Part shown: one piece after another, positions 16,335 to 23,752 of the stretch
Numbering within the stretch: position 1 is the first letter of the stretch
Layout: each line of letters starts with the position of its first letter
Assembly: GCA_964407695.1 (NCBI GenBank)
Contig: CAYOWQ010000014.1
Coordinates: 1-64,000, forward strand
Source: CAYOWQ01 sp964407695
GTDB lineage: Bacteria > Planctomycetota > Phycisphaerae > Phycisphaerales > SM1A02
Reading direction: 5' to 3'
Length of the DNA stretch: 64,000 nt
Notes under the pieces: generated by a model
Told to the model about the DNA's origin: nothing
Database searches by the model: none
Seen by the model: only the letters and a program-made list of their open reading frames with translations
Program-made: the position numbers and the translations under genes

Positions 16335-17396
16335 ATGGCGACCAGCGCAATCAAAGAACAGGTGCAGCGGCAGACCGCGGTGTTGATTCCCGGCGATGGC
16401 ATCGGACCGGAAGTGACCGACTCTGCGGTGCGGATCCTGAAGGCTGCCGGCGCGGAGATCGAGTGGATCGAACGCCACGCGGGGGTGGGGGCGCTCGAGC
16501 GCGGGGCCGACACCGTGCTGCCCAGGGAGACGATGGACGCCATCCTCACCCACGGGGTGGCGATGAAGGGCCCGTGCACCACGCCGATCGGCGGCGGCTT
16601 CGCCTCGATCAACGTGGCGTTGCGGAAGACGCTGCATCTCTATGGTGCGGTGCGGCCGGTGCGTTCGCTGGCGGGTGTGAAGACGCGGTACGAAGGCGTC
16701 GACATCATCGTGGTGCGCGAGAACACCGAGGGTCTGTATTCGGGGATCGAGAACGTGATCACGCCCGGCGTGGTGACCAGCCTGAAGGTGGCCACCGAGG
16801 AGGCGTGTCGCCGGATCGCCCGCTTCGCGTTTGAGTATGCGGTGTCGCGAAAGCGCAGGAAGGTGACGGTCTTCCACAAGGCCAACATCATGAAGCTCAC
16901 CGATGGCCTCTTCATCCGCTGCGCCAAGGAAGAGCACGAGAAGAACCCGGCGTACCGGGACATCCAGTACGAAGAGCACATCATCGACGCCGGCTGCATG
17001 CGGCTGGTGAGCGACCCGACGAAGTACGACGTGATCCTCTGCGAGAATCTCTACGGCGATCTGATCAGCGATCTCTGCGCGGGACTGGTGGGGGGGCTGG
17101 GCGTGACGCCCGGGGCCAACTTCGGCGACGAGCACGCGGTGTTTGAAGCGGTGCACGGCTCCGCGCCGGATATCGCCGGGCAGAACCTCGCCAACCCCGT
17201 GGCCATGATCATGAGCGCGGTGATGATGCTTCGGCATATCGCGGCATCGCGGAACCTCCCGGTGTATACGACGATCGCCGATCGCGTGCGCGATGCCTAC
17301 AACGCGTGCCTGGTGGCGGGGGAGAAGACGCGCGATCTCGGCGGCACGCTGGGCACGCGGGAATTCACCGACGCGGTGATCAAGCGGCTGAGCTGA
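16335..17396 (+). CDS. NAD-dependent isocitrate dehydrogenase
   Basis: Oxidative decarboxylation of isocitrate to 2-oxoglutarate in the TCA cycle. 353 residues, typical for the short NAD-type enzymes. Family motifs: VLIPGDGIGPEV; SINVALRKTLHLYGAVRPVRS, where Ser-x-Asn-x-x-x-Arg is the isocitrate-binding arrangement and isopropylmalate dehydrogenases differ; VVRENTEGLYSGIE; KANIMKLTDGLF; YDVILCENLYGDLISDLCAGLVGGLG, with the metal-binding aspartates; and EAVHGSAPDIAGQNLANP. The binding motifs favour isocitrate over homoisocitrate or isopropylmalate. The start follows a -10 box directly (see promoter). Confidence 0.88.
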   Translation: MATSAIKEQVQRQTAVLIPGDGIGPEVTDSAVRILKAAGAEIEWIERHAGVGALERGADTVLPRETMDAILTHGVAMKGPCTTPIGGGFASINVALRKTLHLYGAVRPVRSLAGVKTRYEGVDIIVVRENTEGLYSGIENVITPGVVTSLKVATEEACRRIARFAFEYAVSRKRRKVTVFHKANIMKLTDGLFIRCAKEEHEKNPAYRDIQYEEHIIDAGCMRLVSDPTKYDVILCENLYGDLISDLCAGLVGGLGVTPGANFGDEHAVFEAVHGSAPDIAGQNLANPVAMIMSAVMMLRHIAASRNLPVYTTIADRVRDAYNACLVAGEKTRDLGGTLGTREFTDAVIKRLS

Positions 17397-17397
17397 G

Positions 17398-17462
17398 ATT
17401 CAGCGCGGGGGTTCATCGCGGGGGTTCAGCGCGGGGGTTCAGCGCGGGGGTTCAGCGCGGGG
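17398..17462. repeat. 13-bp tandem repeat, five units
   Basis: Five units of GTTCAGCGCGGGG (first begins ATT, second has CAT for CAG). The array starts one base after the isocitrate dehydrogenase stop and supplies the stop codon and last residues of the convergent phosphatase-cytochrome gene. Confidence 0.9.
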
Positions 17463-18462
17463 CTGTAGAGCGATGAGGCGTCGTGGGGTCGCGGAATCGC
17501 GCGTGGCAATCGGTGCAGGACGTTGAGACTTTCTTCAGCCGCTCCGAGAGCTCGGCGGCGGATGCGCTGGCGATGATGGCATCCTCAAGCGATTGAGAGT
17601 GTTTCGCGCCAAGCGCCAGCCATTCGGCGAAGTCCTGGGGCAGGGATTGCACCTCGGCATCGGCGAGGAGCAGGCGCTGAAGATCGGCGAGTCGGCCCGC
17701 CTCTGCCGCGGGGACAAGGTCGGGGTGATCGGCGGGGGTTGTCCAGCCCGCGCCCTGAATCTCCTTGAGGTGGTCGAGCGCTTCGTCGATCTCGACCATC
17801 GCATCCACGAGGCTGCTGGGCTTGCAGACCTCCGGGAAATCGCTCGGGGCGGTATTGAGCCGATCGGGCGCGGCGGGGACGGCAACTTCAACACAGCGAT
17901 AGAGACCGGTGTAGTCGGTCGCGGTGCCCGAAACCTTCATGCGGGCGATGGCTGAATCGTTGTTGAGCCGGCCGAGGGTGACGGCCACCGCAGCGGCGGC
18001 GGCAGCGCTTCGATGTTTGCCGTGATGGCAATGAATGTAGATGGGGCCGGGAAGATCGCGCACCGCGCGGGCGAGTTCGAGCGTGCGCGATTCATCCATG
18101 CCGTTGTAGCCGATGGGCAGGTGAACGTAGCGCAGGCTGTGGGCTCTGGCGCGGTCGACATCGGGAATCGCGCCATCAACGGAGATGATGGTGCGGATGC
18201 CGAGCTTCTGAAGCGTTTCGAAGCCTTCATCGCCCTCAGGGGCGCTGCCGGAGATGAATCCGTCGTGAAAGGTGACGAGGTTGGAAAGGCCGGGAAGATC
18301 GACCGGCGCGGGGGCATCGGGAGAGGGAGCGGCGATAGGGGAGGCATTGGCCGCAGGCGAGAAACCATTGCAGGCAGGATCGGCCTCACGGGATTCACCT
18401 GGCGGAGCGGCGGACACAATCAATCCACCAGCGACCATGAAAAACAAAACGGCTCGATTCAT
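17452..18462 (-). CDS. Secreted cysteine-dependent phosphatase fused to a cytochrome c'-like domain
   Basis: From ATG 18462 the protein has 336 residues and a signal peptide (MNRAVLFFMVAGGLIVSA). Residues 60-185 form a dual-specificity/PTP-like phosphatase with the complete active-site loop HCHHGKHRS (C-x5-R; Cys145, Arg151) after the usual core strand TIISVDGAIPDVDRAR. Residues 205-325 are helical and end in CTDCH, a CxxCH haem c attachment motif in the C-terminal position typical of cytochrome c'/c556 four-helix bundles. Both domains would be periplasmic. The frame is continuous, so this is a true fusion in this assembly. The substrate is unknown; cyclic or inositol phosphates or phosphotyrosine are possible. 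An ATG at 18531 precedes the signal peptide and is unlikely. Confidence 0.8.
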   Translation of the reverse strand: MNRAVLFFMVAGGLIVSAAPPGESREADPACNGFSPAANASPIAAPSPDAPAPVDLPGLSNLVTFHDGFISGSAPEGDEGFETLQKLGIRTIISVDGAIPDVDRARAHSLRYVHLPIGYNGMDESRTLELARAVRDLPGPIYIHCHHGKHRSAAAAAAVAVTLGRLNNDSAIARMKVSGTATDYTGLYRCVEVAVPAAPDRLNTAPSDFPEVCKPSSLVDAMVEIDEALDHLKEIQGAGWTTPADHPDLVPAAEAGRLADLQRLLLADAEVQSLPQDFAEWLALGAKHSQSLEDAIIASASAAELSERLKKVSTSCTDCHARFRDPTTPHRSTAPR

Positions 18463-18531
18463 GGGGTTTTCTCGAACGCCTGCCAGTGTAGCCGCGGGAC
18501 CGTCGAGCCAGCGATGACGAGGCGAAAACAA

Positions 18532-19404
18532 TCAGCGTTCCGCAGCATCGACGGTGTTTCGCAACAGCATGGCGACGGTCATCGGTCCCACGCCGCCCGG
18601 CACCGGTGAGATTCTTCCAGCCTTTGCAGCCACCGCGTCGAAATCCACGTCGCCCACGGTCTTGGGAGTGCCGTCGGGCTGTTTCACTCGGTTGATGCCG
18701 ACATCCACGACGATCGCCCCCGGCTTCACCATCTCGGCGGTGATCAGCGCCGGCTTGCCCGCGGCAGCCACGAGCACATCTGCCGAGCGAGCGATGGCAG
18801 GAAGGTCGTTGGTGTACTTGTTCGTTGAGATGACCGTCGCTTCAGCCCGCATCAGAAGAACGGCGATCGGTTTGCCGACGATGTTGCTCGCCCCCACCAC
18901 GACGCAGTTCGCCCCGGGAAGGCTGACACCGGTGGACTCGATCATCTCCATGACCGCCAGCGCGGTGCAAGGCACGAGGCTGCGGCGGCCGTAGACGACA
19001 TTGCCGATGTTGGCCGGATTGACGCCTTCGACGTCCTTCTCCGGCGCGATGAGACTTTGGATCCGTTCCGTGTCGCCCTCGGCCAGGTGGGCGGGAAGCG
19101 GCAGGTGCAGCATGATGGCGGAGACATCGTCGTCGGTGTTCAGCAGCAGGATGCGCCCGGCGATCTCTTCATAGGTGGATTCGACGTCGAGCCGGTGCAG
19201 CTTGTACTGAATACCGACTTCGCTGCAGGTCTTCTCCTGATTGGCGGCGTAGATCGACGCCGACTTGTCGGCCCCGACCAGCACGGCATCCAGCCGCACC
19301 GGCCGGTTCAGCCCGGCGAGGCGGCGAATTCTTGCAGCCACCTCGGTGCGGACAGCCTGGGCCAGAGCCTTGCCGTCGATGATTCGGTCCAGGGGGATGG
19401 GCAT
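18532..19404 (-). CDS. folD: Methylenetetrahydrofolate dehydrogenase / cyclohydrolase
   Basis: Interconverts 5,10-methylene-, methenyl- and 10-formyl-tetrahydrofolate in one-carbon metabolism. 290 residues, normal length. Motifs: IIDGKALAQAVR at the start; the catalytic region SIYAANQEKTCSEVGI, with the conserved Tyr and Lys; MLHLPLPAHL (family: QLPLP); DVEGVNPANIGNVVYG; CVVVGASNIVGKPIAVLLM; and PVPGGVGPMTVAMLLRNTV at the C-terminus. It lies 69 bases upstream of the phosphatase-cytochrome gene on the same strand, so co-transcription is possible. Confidence 0.96.
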   Translation of the reverse strand: MPIPLDRIIDGKALAQAVRTEVAARIRRLAGLNRPVRLDAVLVGADKSASIYAANQEKTCSEVGIQYKLHRLDVESTYEEIAGRILLLNTDDDVSAIMLHLPLPAHLAEGDTERIQSLIAPEKDVEGVNPANIGNVVYGRRSLVPCTALAVMEMIESTGVSLPGANCVVVGASNIVGKPIAVLLMRAEATVISTNKYTNDLPAIARSADVLVAAAGKPALITAEMVKPGAIVVDVGINRVKQPDGTPKTVGDVDFDAVAAKAGRISPVPGGVGPMTVAMLLRNTVDAAER

Positions 19405-19562
19405 CAGTGGACCCGATCATGGTCGGGTGGCGGGGTTTTCACAAGGCCGGCGAGCGGTTTTCCCCGAATGTCCAGGGCAATTTCAGGTGCTCCCAACCGC
19501 TCTAGGGACGGTATCATCAGAGGGCAGCCGCACGCTTTGCGGCGTCAACAAGGAGCTCAAAG

Positions 19563-20636
19563 ATGCGTATGAAGATGATGGTCGCGGGCCTCGCGATTGG
19601 TGCTGCGCTGGTGTGCCATGCTGCGCAGGCGGATGAGGATTTTCAAATCAAGCTGAACGCGGGCGACAAAGCGCCGGCGCTTGATATCGCCCACTGGATC
19701 AAGGGTGACAAATTCGGCGGATTCGAGAAGGGCAAGTTCTACGTGGTTGAGTTCTGGGCCACCTGGTGCGGACCCTGCCGCATGAGCATGCCGCATATCT
19801 CCGAGATGCAGGAGAAGTACAAGGACTACAACGTGACCTTCATCGGAATCTCCGACGAAGAGCTCGACAAGGTGAAGGGCTTCCTCGACAAGCCCGAATG
19901 GGCGGAAAAGACGCACTACACGCTCGCGACCGATCCGGACAAGTCGGTGTACAAGGACTACATGGATGCCGCCCGACAGCAAGGCATCCCCACGGCGTTC
20001 GTCGTCGGCAAGGATGGAACGATCCAGTGGATCGGCCATCCGATGTCACTCGACCAGGGCGGCGAGAAGAGCCCCATCGAACAGATCGTTCACGACCGCT
20101 GGGATGCAAAGGCGTTCCGTGCTTCCTTCGAGAAGGAATTGCGTGAGGAGTACGAGAGCCAGAAGCTGCAGATGGCCTACATCGAAGCCGCCCGCAAGCA
20201 GGATTGGCCGGGAGCGGTGAAAGGGCTTGACGCCTGGATCGCCGCCCAGCCCGACAATCCGTTCCCGCAGGCGATGAAGTTCAAGGTTCTGCTCGGCCAG
20301 ATGCACGACAGCGCTGCCGCCTACGGCATGGGACGGTCGATTGTCGCCAAGTTCGGCGAGAATCCGATGGTCATGAACGACGTGGCGTGGTACGTGGTTG
20401 ACGACAAGGCCGTCACGGACCGAAACCTCGAATTCGCCCTTGAAGCTGCGACGAAGGCCGCCGCCGCAACCAATCATGCCGACGCCGCCATCCTCGACAC
20501 CCTTGCCCGCGTGTACTGGGAGAAGGGCGACAAGGCCAAGGCGATCGAGATTCAGAAGGAAGCCGTGGCCAAGGCGCCCCCGGGACCGATGGCCGACGAC
20601 CTCAAGAAGTCGCTCGAGACCTATCAGGGCGGTTGA
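19563..20636 (+). CDS. TlpA-like thioredoxin-domain protein with C-terminal helical repeats
   Basis: A 357-residue exported protein. A signal peptide spans residues 1-22 (MRMKMMVAGLAIGAALVCHA). A thioredoxin fold at about residues 30-170 carries the redox motif WCGPC (Cys69, Cys72) and the cis-proline region GIPTAFVVGKDGTIQWIGHP. The remaining 190 residues are helical with TPR-like spacing (AYIEAARKQDWPGAVKGLDAWI; AILDTLARVYWEKGDKAKAI). It probably reduces or oxidises periplasmic cysteines, for example for cytochrome c maturation. AAGGAG lies about 8 bases before ATG. A strong terminator follows 33 bases after the stop, so it is a single transcription unit. Confidence 0.85.
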   Translation: MRMKMMVAGLAIGAALVCHAAQADEDFQIKLNAGDKAPALDIAHWIKGDKFGGFEKGKFYVVEFWATWCGPCRMSMPHISEMQEKYKDYNVTFIGISDEELDKVKGFLDKPEWAEKTHYTLATDPDKSVYKDYMDAARQQGIPTAFVVGKDGTIQWIGHPMSLDQGGEKSPIEQIVHDRWDAKAFRASFEKELREEYESQKLQMAYIEAARKQDWPGAVKGLDAWIAAQPDNPFPQAMKFKVLLGQMHDSAAAYGMGRSIVAKFGENPMVMNDVAWYVVDDKAVTDRNLEFALEAATKAAAATNHADAAILDTLARVYWEKGDKAKAIEIQKEAVAKAPPGPMADDLKKSLETYQGG

Positions 20637-20668
20637 TCGCTGCCGATCCGGCAATCGGATGAATTCAT

Positions 20669-20700
20669 GGGCGACCCCAGATTCGGGGTCGCCCTTTTTC
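20669..20700 (+). terminator. Rho-independent terminator
   Basis: Perfect 10-bp stem GGGCGACCCC/GGGGTCGCCC with loop AGATTC and a TTTTT tail, after the thioredoxin-like gene. Confidence 0.92.
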
Positions 20701-20774
20701 ATGTCCATCGCGCGCCGGTTGAACCGCTTCGTACAATCCCCGCCGCCTGAATCGCACCCCTCGCGAACGAGCGC

Positions 20775-22145
20775 ATGAGCACCCCGCGCATCCTCATTAT
20801 CGGCGGCGGCATCGTCGGCTCGGCGTGCGCCTATGAGCTCGCCAAGCGCGGTCACGACATTGTGCTGGTTGATCGGCGGCTTGATGAGCCGGTGCAATCC
20901 GCCTCGTGGGGCAACGCGGGATTGCTCTCGCTCGGCCACGCGCCGCTCACCAAGCCCGGCCTCGCCGTGCAGGCGATGAAATGGATGCTCAACGCCGGCA
21001 GCCCGCTGTATATCCCGCCGCGATTCGACCTCGGCCTCTTCGGTTGGCTGTGGACCTTTCACCGCCACTGCACCGCCGACCACCTCGCCCGCTGCATGCA
21101 CACGCTCTGCCGCATGGGCTGGCTCACCATCGAGTGCATCGAGGAGGTCATCCGCCAACCGAGTACACCCGGGGCGGAGCGCGACTGCGACTATCGCCGC
21201 GGCGGCTGGCTGGAGGTCTGCCTCACGCCAGCGCGGTTCGACAAAGCCCAGCGTGATGCCGACGCCATTCGAGATCACGGCTATACCGTGGAGCCGCTCG
21301 ATGGCGATGCGTTGCGACAGGCGCATCCGATCTTTCGCAACGAGGTCCACGCAGCGCTGCATCATGTCGACAGCGCCTGCTGCAGCCCCGCGCATCTCCT
21401 GAAGGCGTATCACACGGCAGCGCGCGCAGCGGGTGCGGATCTGCGCACCGGAACGGTGCATTCAATTCATCGCACGAATCTCGGCAAGCGGGGCAGGATC
21501 ACCGGCGTCTCGCTCGAATCCGGCGAGACGATCGAGGCGGATCTGACCATCCTGGCCGCGGGCGCCTGGAGTAGCGAGTTGGCAAAGCACATCGGCGTCG
21601 CCTGCCCGATGCAGGCCGCCAAGGGTTATCACCTCGATCTCGCGTTTGATGATGTCGCGGAGTTTGCTCCGGCGTCGGGGCCGGGGGAGGGGGAGGGTCC
21701 GGGGGCGGGGGCGGTGTCGCAGTCTTCTTTTCCGGGGGAAGAGGGAGTTCCTCTTCCGGGCGTCGGCGGTGTGCTGGCTGAGACCTTCGTCGCCTTCACA
21801 CCGATGCACGGCCGACTTCGTCTCGCGGGCACGCTGGAGCTGGCGGGGATGAACACCTCGATCAACCGGCGTCGGCTCGGCATGCTGCGCGTGGGGGCTG
21901 AGCGCTACATGCACCATCTCGATCGCGCCCGCATTTGGAGTGAGTGGGCGGGCCTGCGCCCGTGCACGCCGGATGGCATGCCGCTCATCGGTCGGCCGCG
22001 GGGCGTCGAGGGGCTCTACCTCGCCACCGGCCACGCGATGATGGGGATGACGCTCGGCCCCATCACCGGCAGACTCATCGCCATGGACCTCGCGGGTGAA
22101 CCGCTGCCGATCGACATGACGCTGGTGCGGGCGGATCGAATGTGA
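20775..22145 (+). CDS. FAD-dependent D-amino acid dehydrogenase-like oxidoreductase (DadA family)
   Basis: A 456-residue DAO-superfamily flavoenzyme. The FAD-binding motif is at the N-terminus (ILIIGGGIVGSACAYELAKRG) with the next-strand VDRR. The DadA-like feature SASWGNAGLLSLGHAPLTKPG and the C-terminal GLRPCTPDGMPLIGRPRGVEGLYLATGHAMMGMTLGP are clear. It probably deaminates D-amino acids or a related secondary amine. A glycine/proline-rich insert at about residues 298-332 (bases 21669-21770), encoded by a GGGGGCGGGGG-type sequence, interrupts the substrate domain and resembles inserts in recG. TACAAT at 20732-20737 is a possible -10. Confidence 0.82.
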   Translation: MSTPRILIIGGGIVGSACAYELAKRGHDIVLVDRRLDEPVQSASWGNAGLLSLGHAPLTKPGLAVQAMKWMLNAGSPLYIPPRFDLGLFGWLWTFHRHCTADHLARCMHTLCRMGWLTIECIEEVIRQPSTPGAERDCDYRRGGWLEVCLTPARFDKAQRDADAIRDHGYTVEPLDGDALRQAHPIFRNEVHAALHHVDSACCSPAHLLKAYHTAARAAGADLRTGTVHSIHRTNLGKRGRITGVSLESGETIEADLTILAAGAWSSELAKHIGVACPMQAAKGYHLDLAFDDVAEFAPASGPGEGEGPGAGAVSQSSFPGEEGVPLPGVGGVLAETFVAFTPMHGRLRLAGTLELAGMNTSINRRRLGMLRVGAERYMHHLDRARIWSEWAGLRPCTPDGMPLIGRPRGVEGLYLATGHAMMGMTLGPITGRLIAMDLAGEPLPIDMTLVRADRM

Positions 22146-22305
22146 GCGCGCCCACGCGGCAGCAGGTTGAGGGTGACGAGACTGGGGGACTAGAAGACTG
22201 GTTCCGAGGATTGAACCTCGACATCACCGTCAATCCCGCGCCCCCGGAAGCGAGCCGGGAATCCAGTGTGTAGGGTCCCGCATCGCGGACCGTGCTTTCC
22301 TCAAC

Positions 22306-23049
22306 TCACCCCGCGACGCCGCACTCCGGGCACGCGCTCCCCGCTGCATTCCCCCGCAGGTCGTAGCCGCATTTCACACATCGCCCGCGCCTGCGCCGCA
22401 CCCCGCGGCGGATCATGCCCGGCCCCCGGAAAAGCCCGAACCACAGCAGCCAGAACCCAACGCCGTAGAACACCGTGTTGATCATGAACCCGAGCCAGAG
22501 CGGGCGAATCGGAACCAGCGTATCCCAACCAAACTCGTGCCACGACGCCGGACCCCACGACGGCGGCCACCACCCGTCCCAGCCGTTGAACCTGACGCCA
22601 TCCCGGATGGCTGTGCCCGGCTGCGCTGTGGGCGGGCTGTTCATGAATCCTTCCTCCGCCCGATCGAAAATGACGATGTGCTCTCTCACGGCGACATGGG
22701 AAATGCTCGGCCAGCCGTACCCGCACAGCATGACCGTGTGGTTGCGGCCGATTCCCTCGATCATGTCCGGCAACGGTTCGCGACGATTCGGATCGAACAC
22801 CTCGCGCCAATCGGTGGAGTCCACGCGCTCCGTCAGCGTTCGTGACCGTTGGGTGCAGATCCGCCCAGCGCCCAACCCCAACCACACCAGCTCGCCTTCC
22901 CAGTTCGAAGGGCGTCCCGCGTTCTCCATCCGCTGTGACCAGGGCATCGGCAGCATCAGGGCGCAGATCCACGCCGCGACAAACGACGCGACCATCCCCC
23001 CGGAAGCCAACAACCCGAAGATGAGGATGTGCTTCATCGCCCGCCGCAT
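22306..23049 (-). CDS. Membrane protein with C-terminal zinc ribbon
   Basis: 247 residues from ATG 23049. An N-terminal hydrophobic helix (HILIFGLLASGGMVASFVAA) is followed by a soluble region of about 140 residues, a second hydrophobic helix (FMINTVFYGVGFWLLWFGLF), a basic stretch and a rubredoxin-like zinc ribbon CVKCGYDLRGNAAGSACPEC. This ribbon tail is very common in Phycisphaerae proteins and is one reason for the taxonomic guess. Function unknown. The soluble part is rich in Trp, Arg and Pro and I recognise no domain in it. The alternative start at 23109 adds 20 residues before the helix. Confidence 0.68.
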   Translation of the reverse strand: MRRAMKHILIFGLLASGGMVASFVAAWICALMLPMPWSQRMENAGRPSNWEGELVWLGLGAGRICTQRSRTLTERVDSTDWREVFDPNRREPLPDMIEGIGRNHTVMLCGYGWPSISHVAVREHIVIFDRAEEGFMNSPPTAQPGTAIRDGVRFNGWDGWWPPSWGPASWHEFGWDTLVPIRPLWLGFMINTVFYGVGFWLLWFGLFRGPGMIRRGVRRRRGRCVKCGYDLRGNAAGSACPECGVAG

Positions 23050-23200
23050 GGAGAAATCGTACCTCGCAGGTTCCGCTCCAATTGCATCCGTCTGGTAACT
23101 CCGGGCCAATCCATCGGCCTCCGGGGGTTCCGCCTTAAGGTGCGTTGCGCTGCCGCGCGGCGGTTATCCGGACGGTGGGGGCCCTGTGCGGGGGGCATTT

Positions 23201-23494
23201 GCAGCTCCTGTCAACGCGTCGGCAGCTCCTGTCAACGCGTCGGCAGCTCCTGTCAACGCGTCGGCAGCTCCTGTCCACGCGTCTGGAACTCCTGTCAAGG
23301 CCTCGCGCGCCCCTGTCAAGGCCTCGCGCGCTCCTGCCGAGGCCTCGCGCGCCCCTGTCAAGGCCTCGCGCGCTCCTGCCGAGGCCTCGCGCGCCCCTGT
23401 CAAGGCCTCGCGCGCTCCTGTCGAGACCTCGCGCGCTCCTGTCGAGGCCTCGCGCGCCCCTGTCAAGGCCTCGCGCGCTCCTGTCAATCGCTCC
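23201..23494. repeat. 21-bp minisatellite, 14 units exactly
   Basis: 294 bases made of 14 units of 21. Units 1-4 have the GCAGCTCCTGTCAACGCGT type and units 5-14 the CGCGC(T/C)CCTGTCAAGGCCT type, joined without loss of phase. On the plus strand they read APVNASA then APVKASR; a GTG at 23186 opens this frame. Other frames on both strands are open too, so coding is uncertain. It lies between two minus-strand genes. Confidence 0.93.
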
Positions 23495-23587
23495 TGATAT
23501 CTCCCTCACAGTCAGCCGGTTTGCCCGTGGCGTGGGCAATCGGGGCGATCGCGGTGCTGTGAGTCGGGTCACCGGCGCTGCGGATTA

Positions 23588-23706
23588 GGACGCTTCCCCA
23601 GCTCCCGCGGACGCTTCCCGAGCTCCTGCGGCGGCCTCCTCAGCTCCTGCGGCGGCCTCCTCAGCTCCTGCGGCGGCCTCCCGAACTCCTGCGGCGGCCT
23701 TCTTGC
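23588..23706. repeat. Third 21-bp minisatellite, five full units plus a part
   Basis: Units begin GGACGCTTCC or GGCGGCCTCC and end in CAGCTCCTGC or GAACTCCTGC. The period is again 21. The CAGCTCCTG core is shared with the array at 23201, but the rest differs and the two are out of phase (93 bases between them). No gene is seen from 23110 to 23752. Confidence 0.9.
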
Positions 23707-23752
23707 CGGGTGATGGCCTTAGGCGCATTGAACGCTGTCAGGGGCGCGGACC

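Noticed and set aside
20046..21461. 471-residue minus-strand frame opposite the thioredoxin and DadA-like genes
   Set aside because: Spans two real genes and their terminator; no domain.
22146..22305. Degenerate repeat or small gene between the DadA-like and zinc-ribbon genes
   Set aside because: Only scattered octamer-like and GC-rich fragments; too weak to annotate.
23201..23494. CRISPR array
   Set aside because: Units are contiguous 21-bp tandems with no unique spacers and no cas genes.
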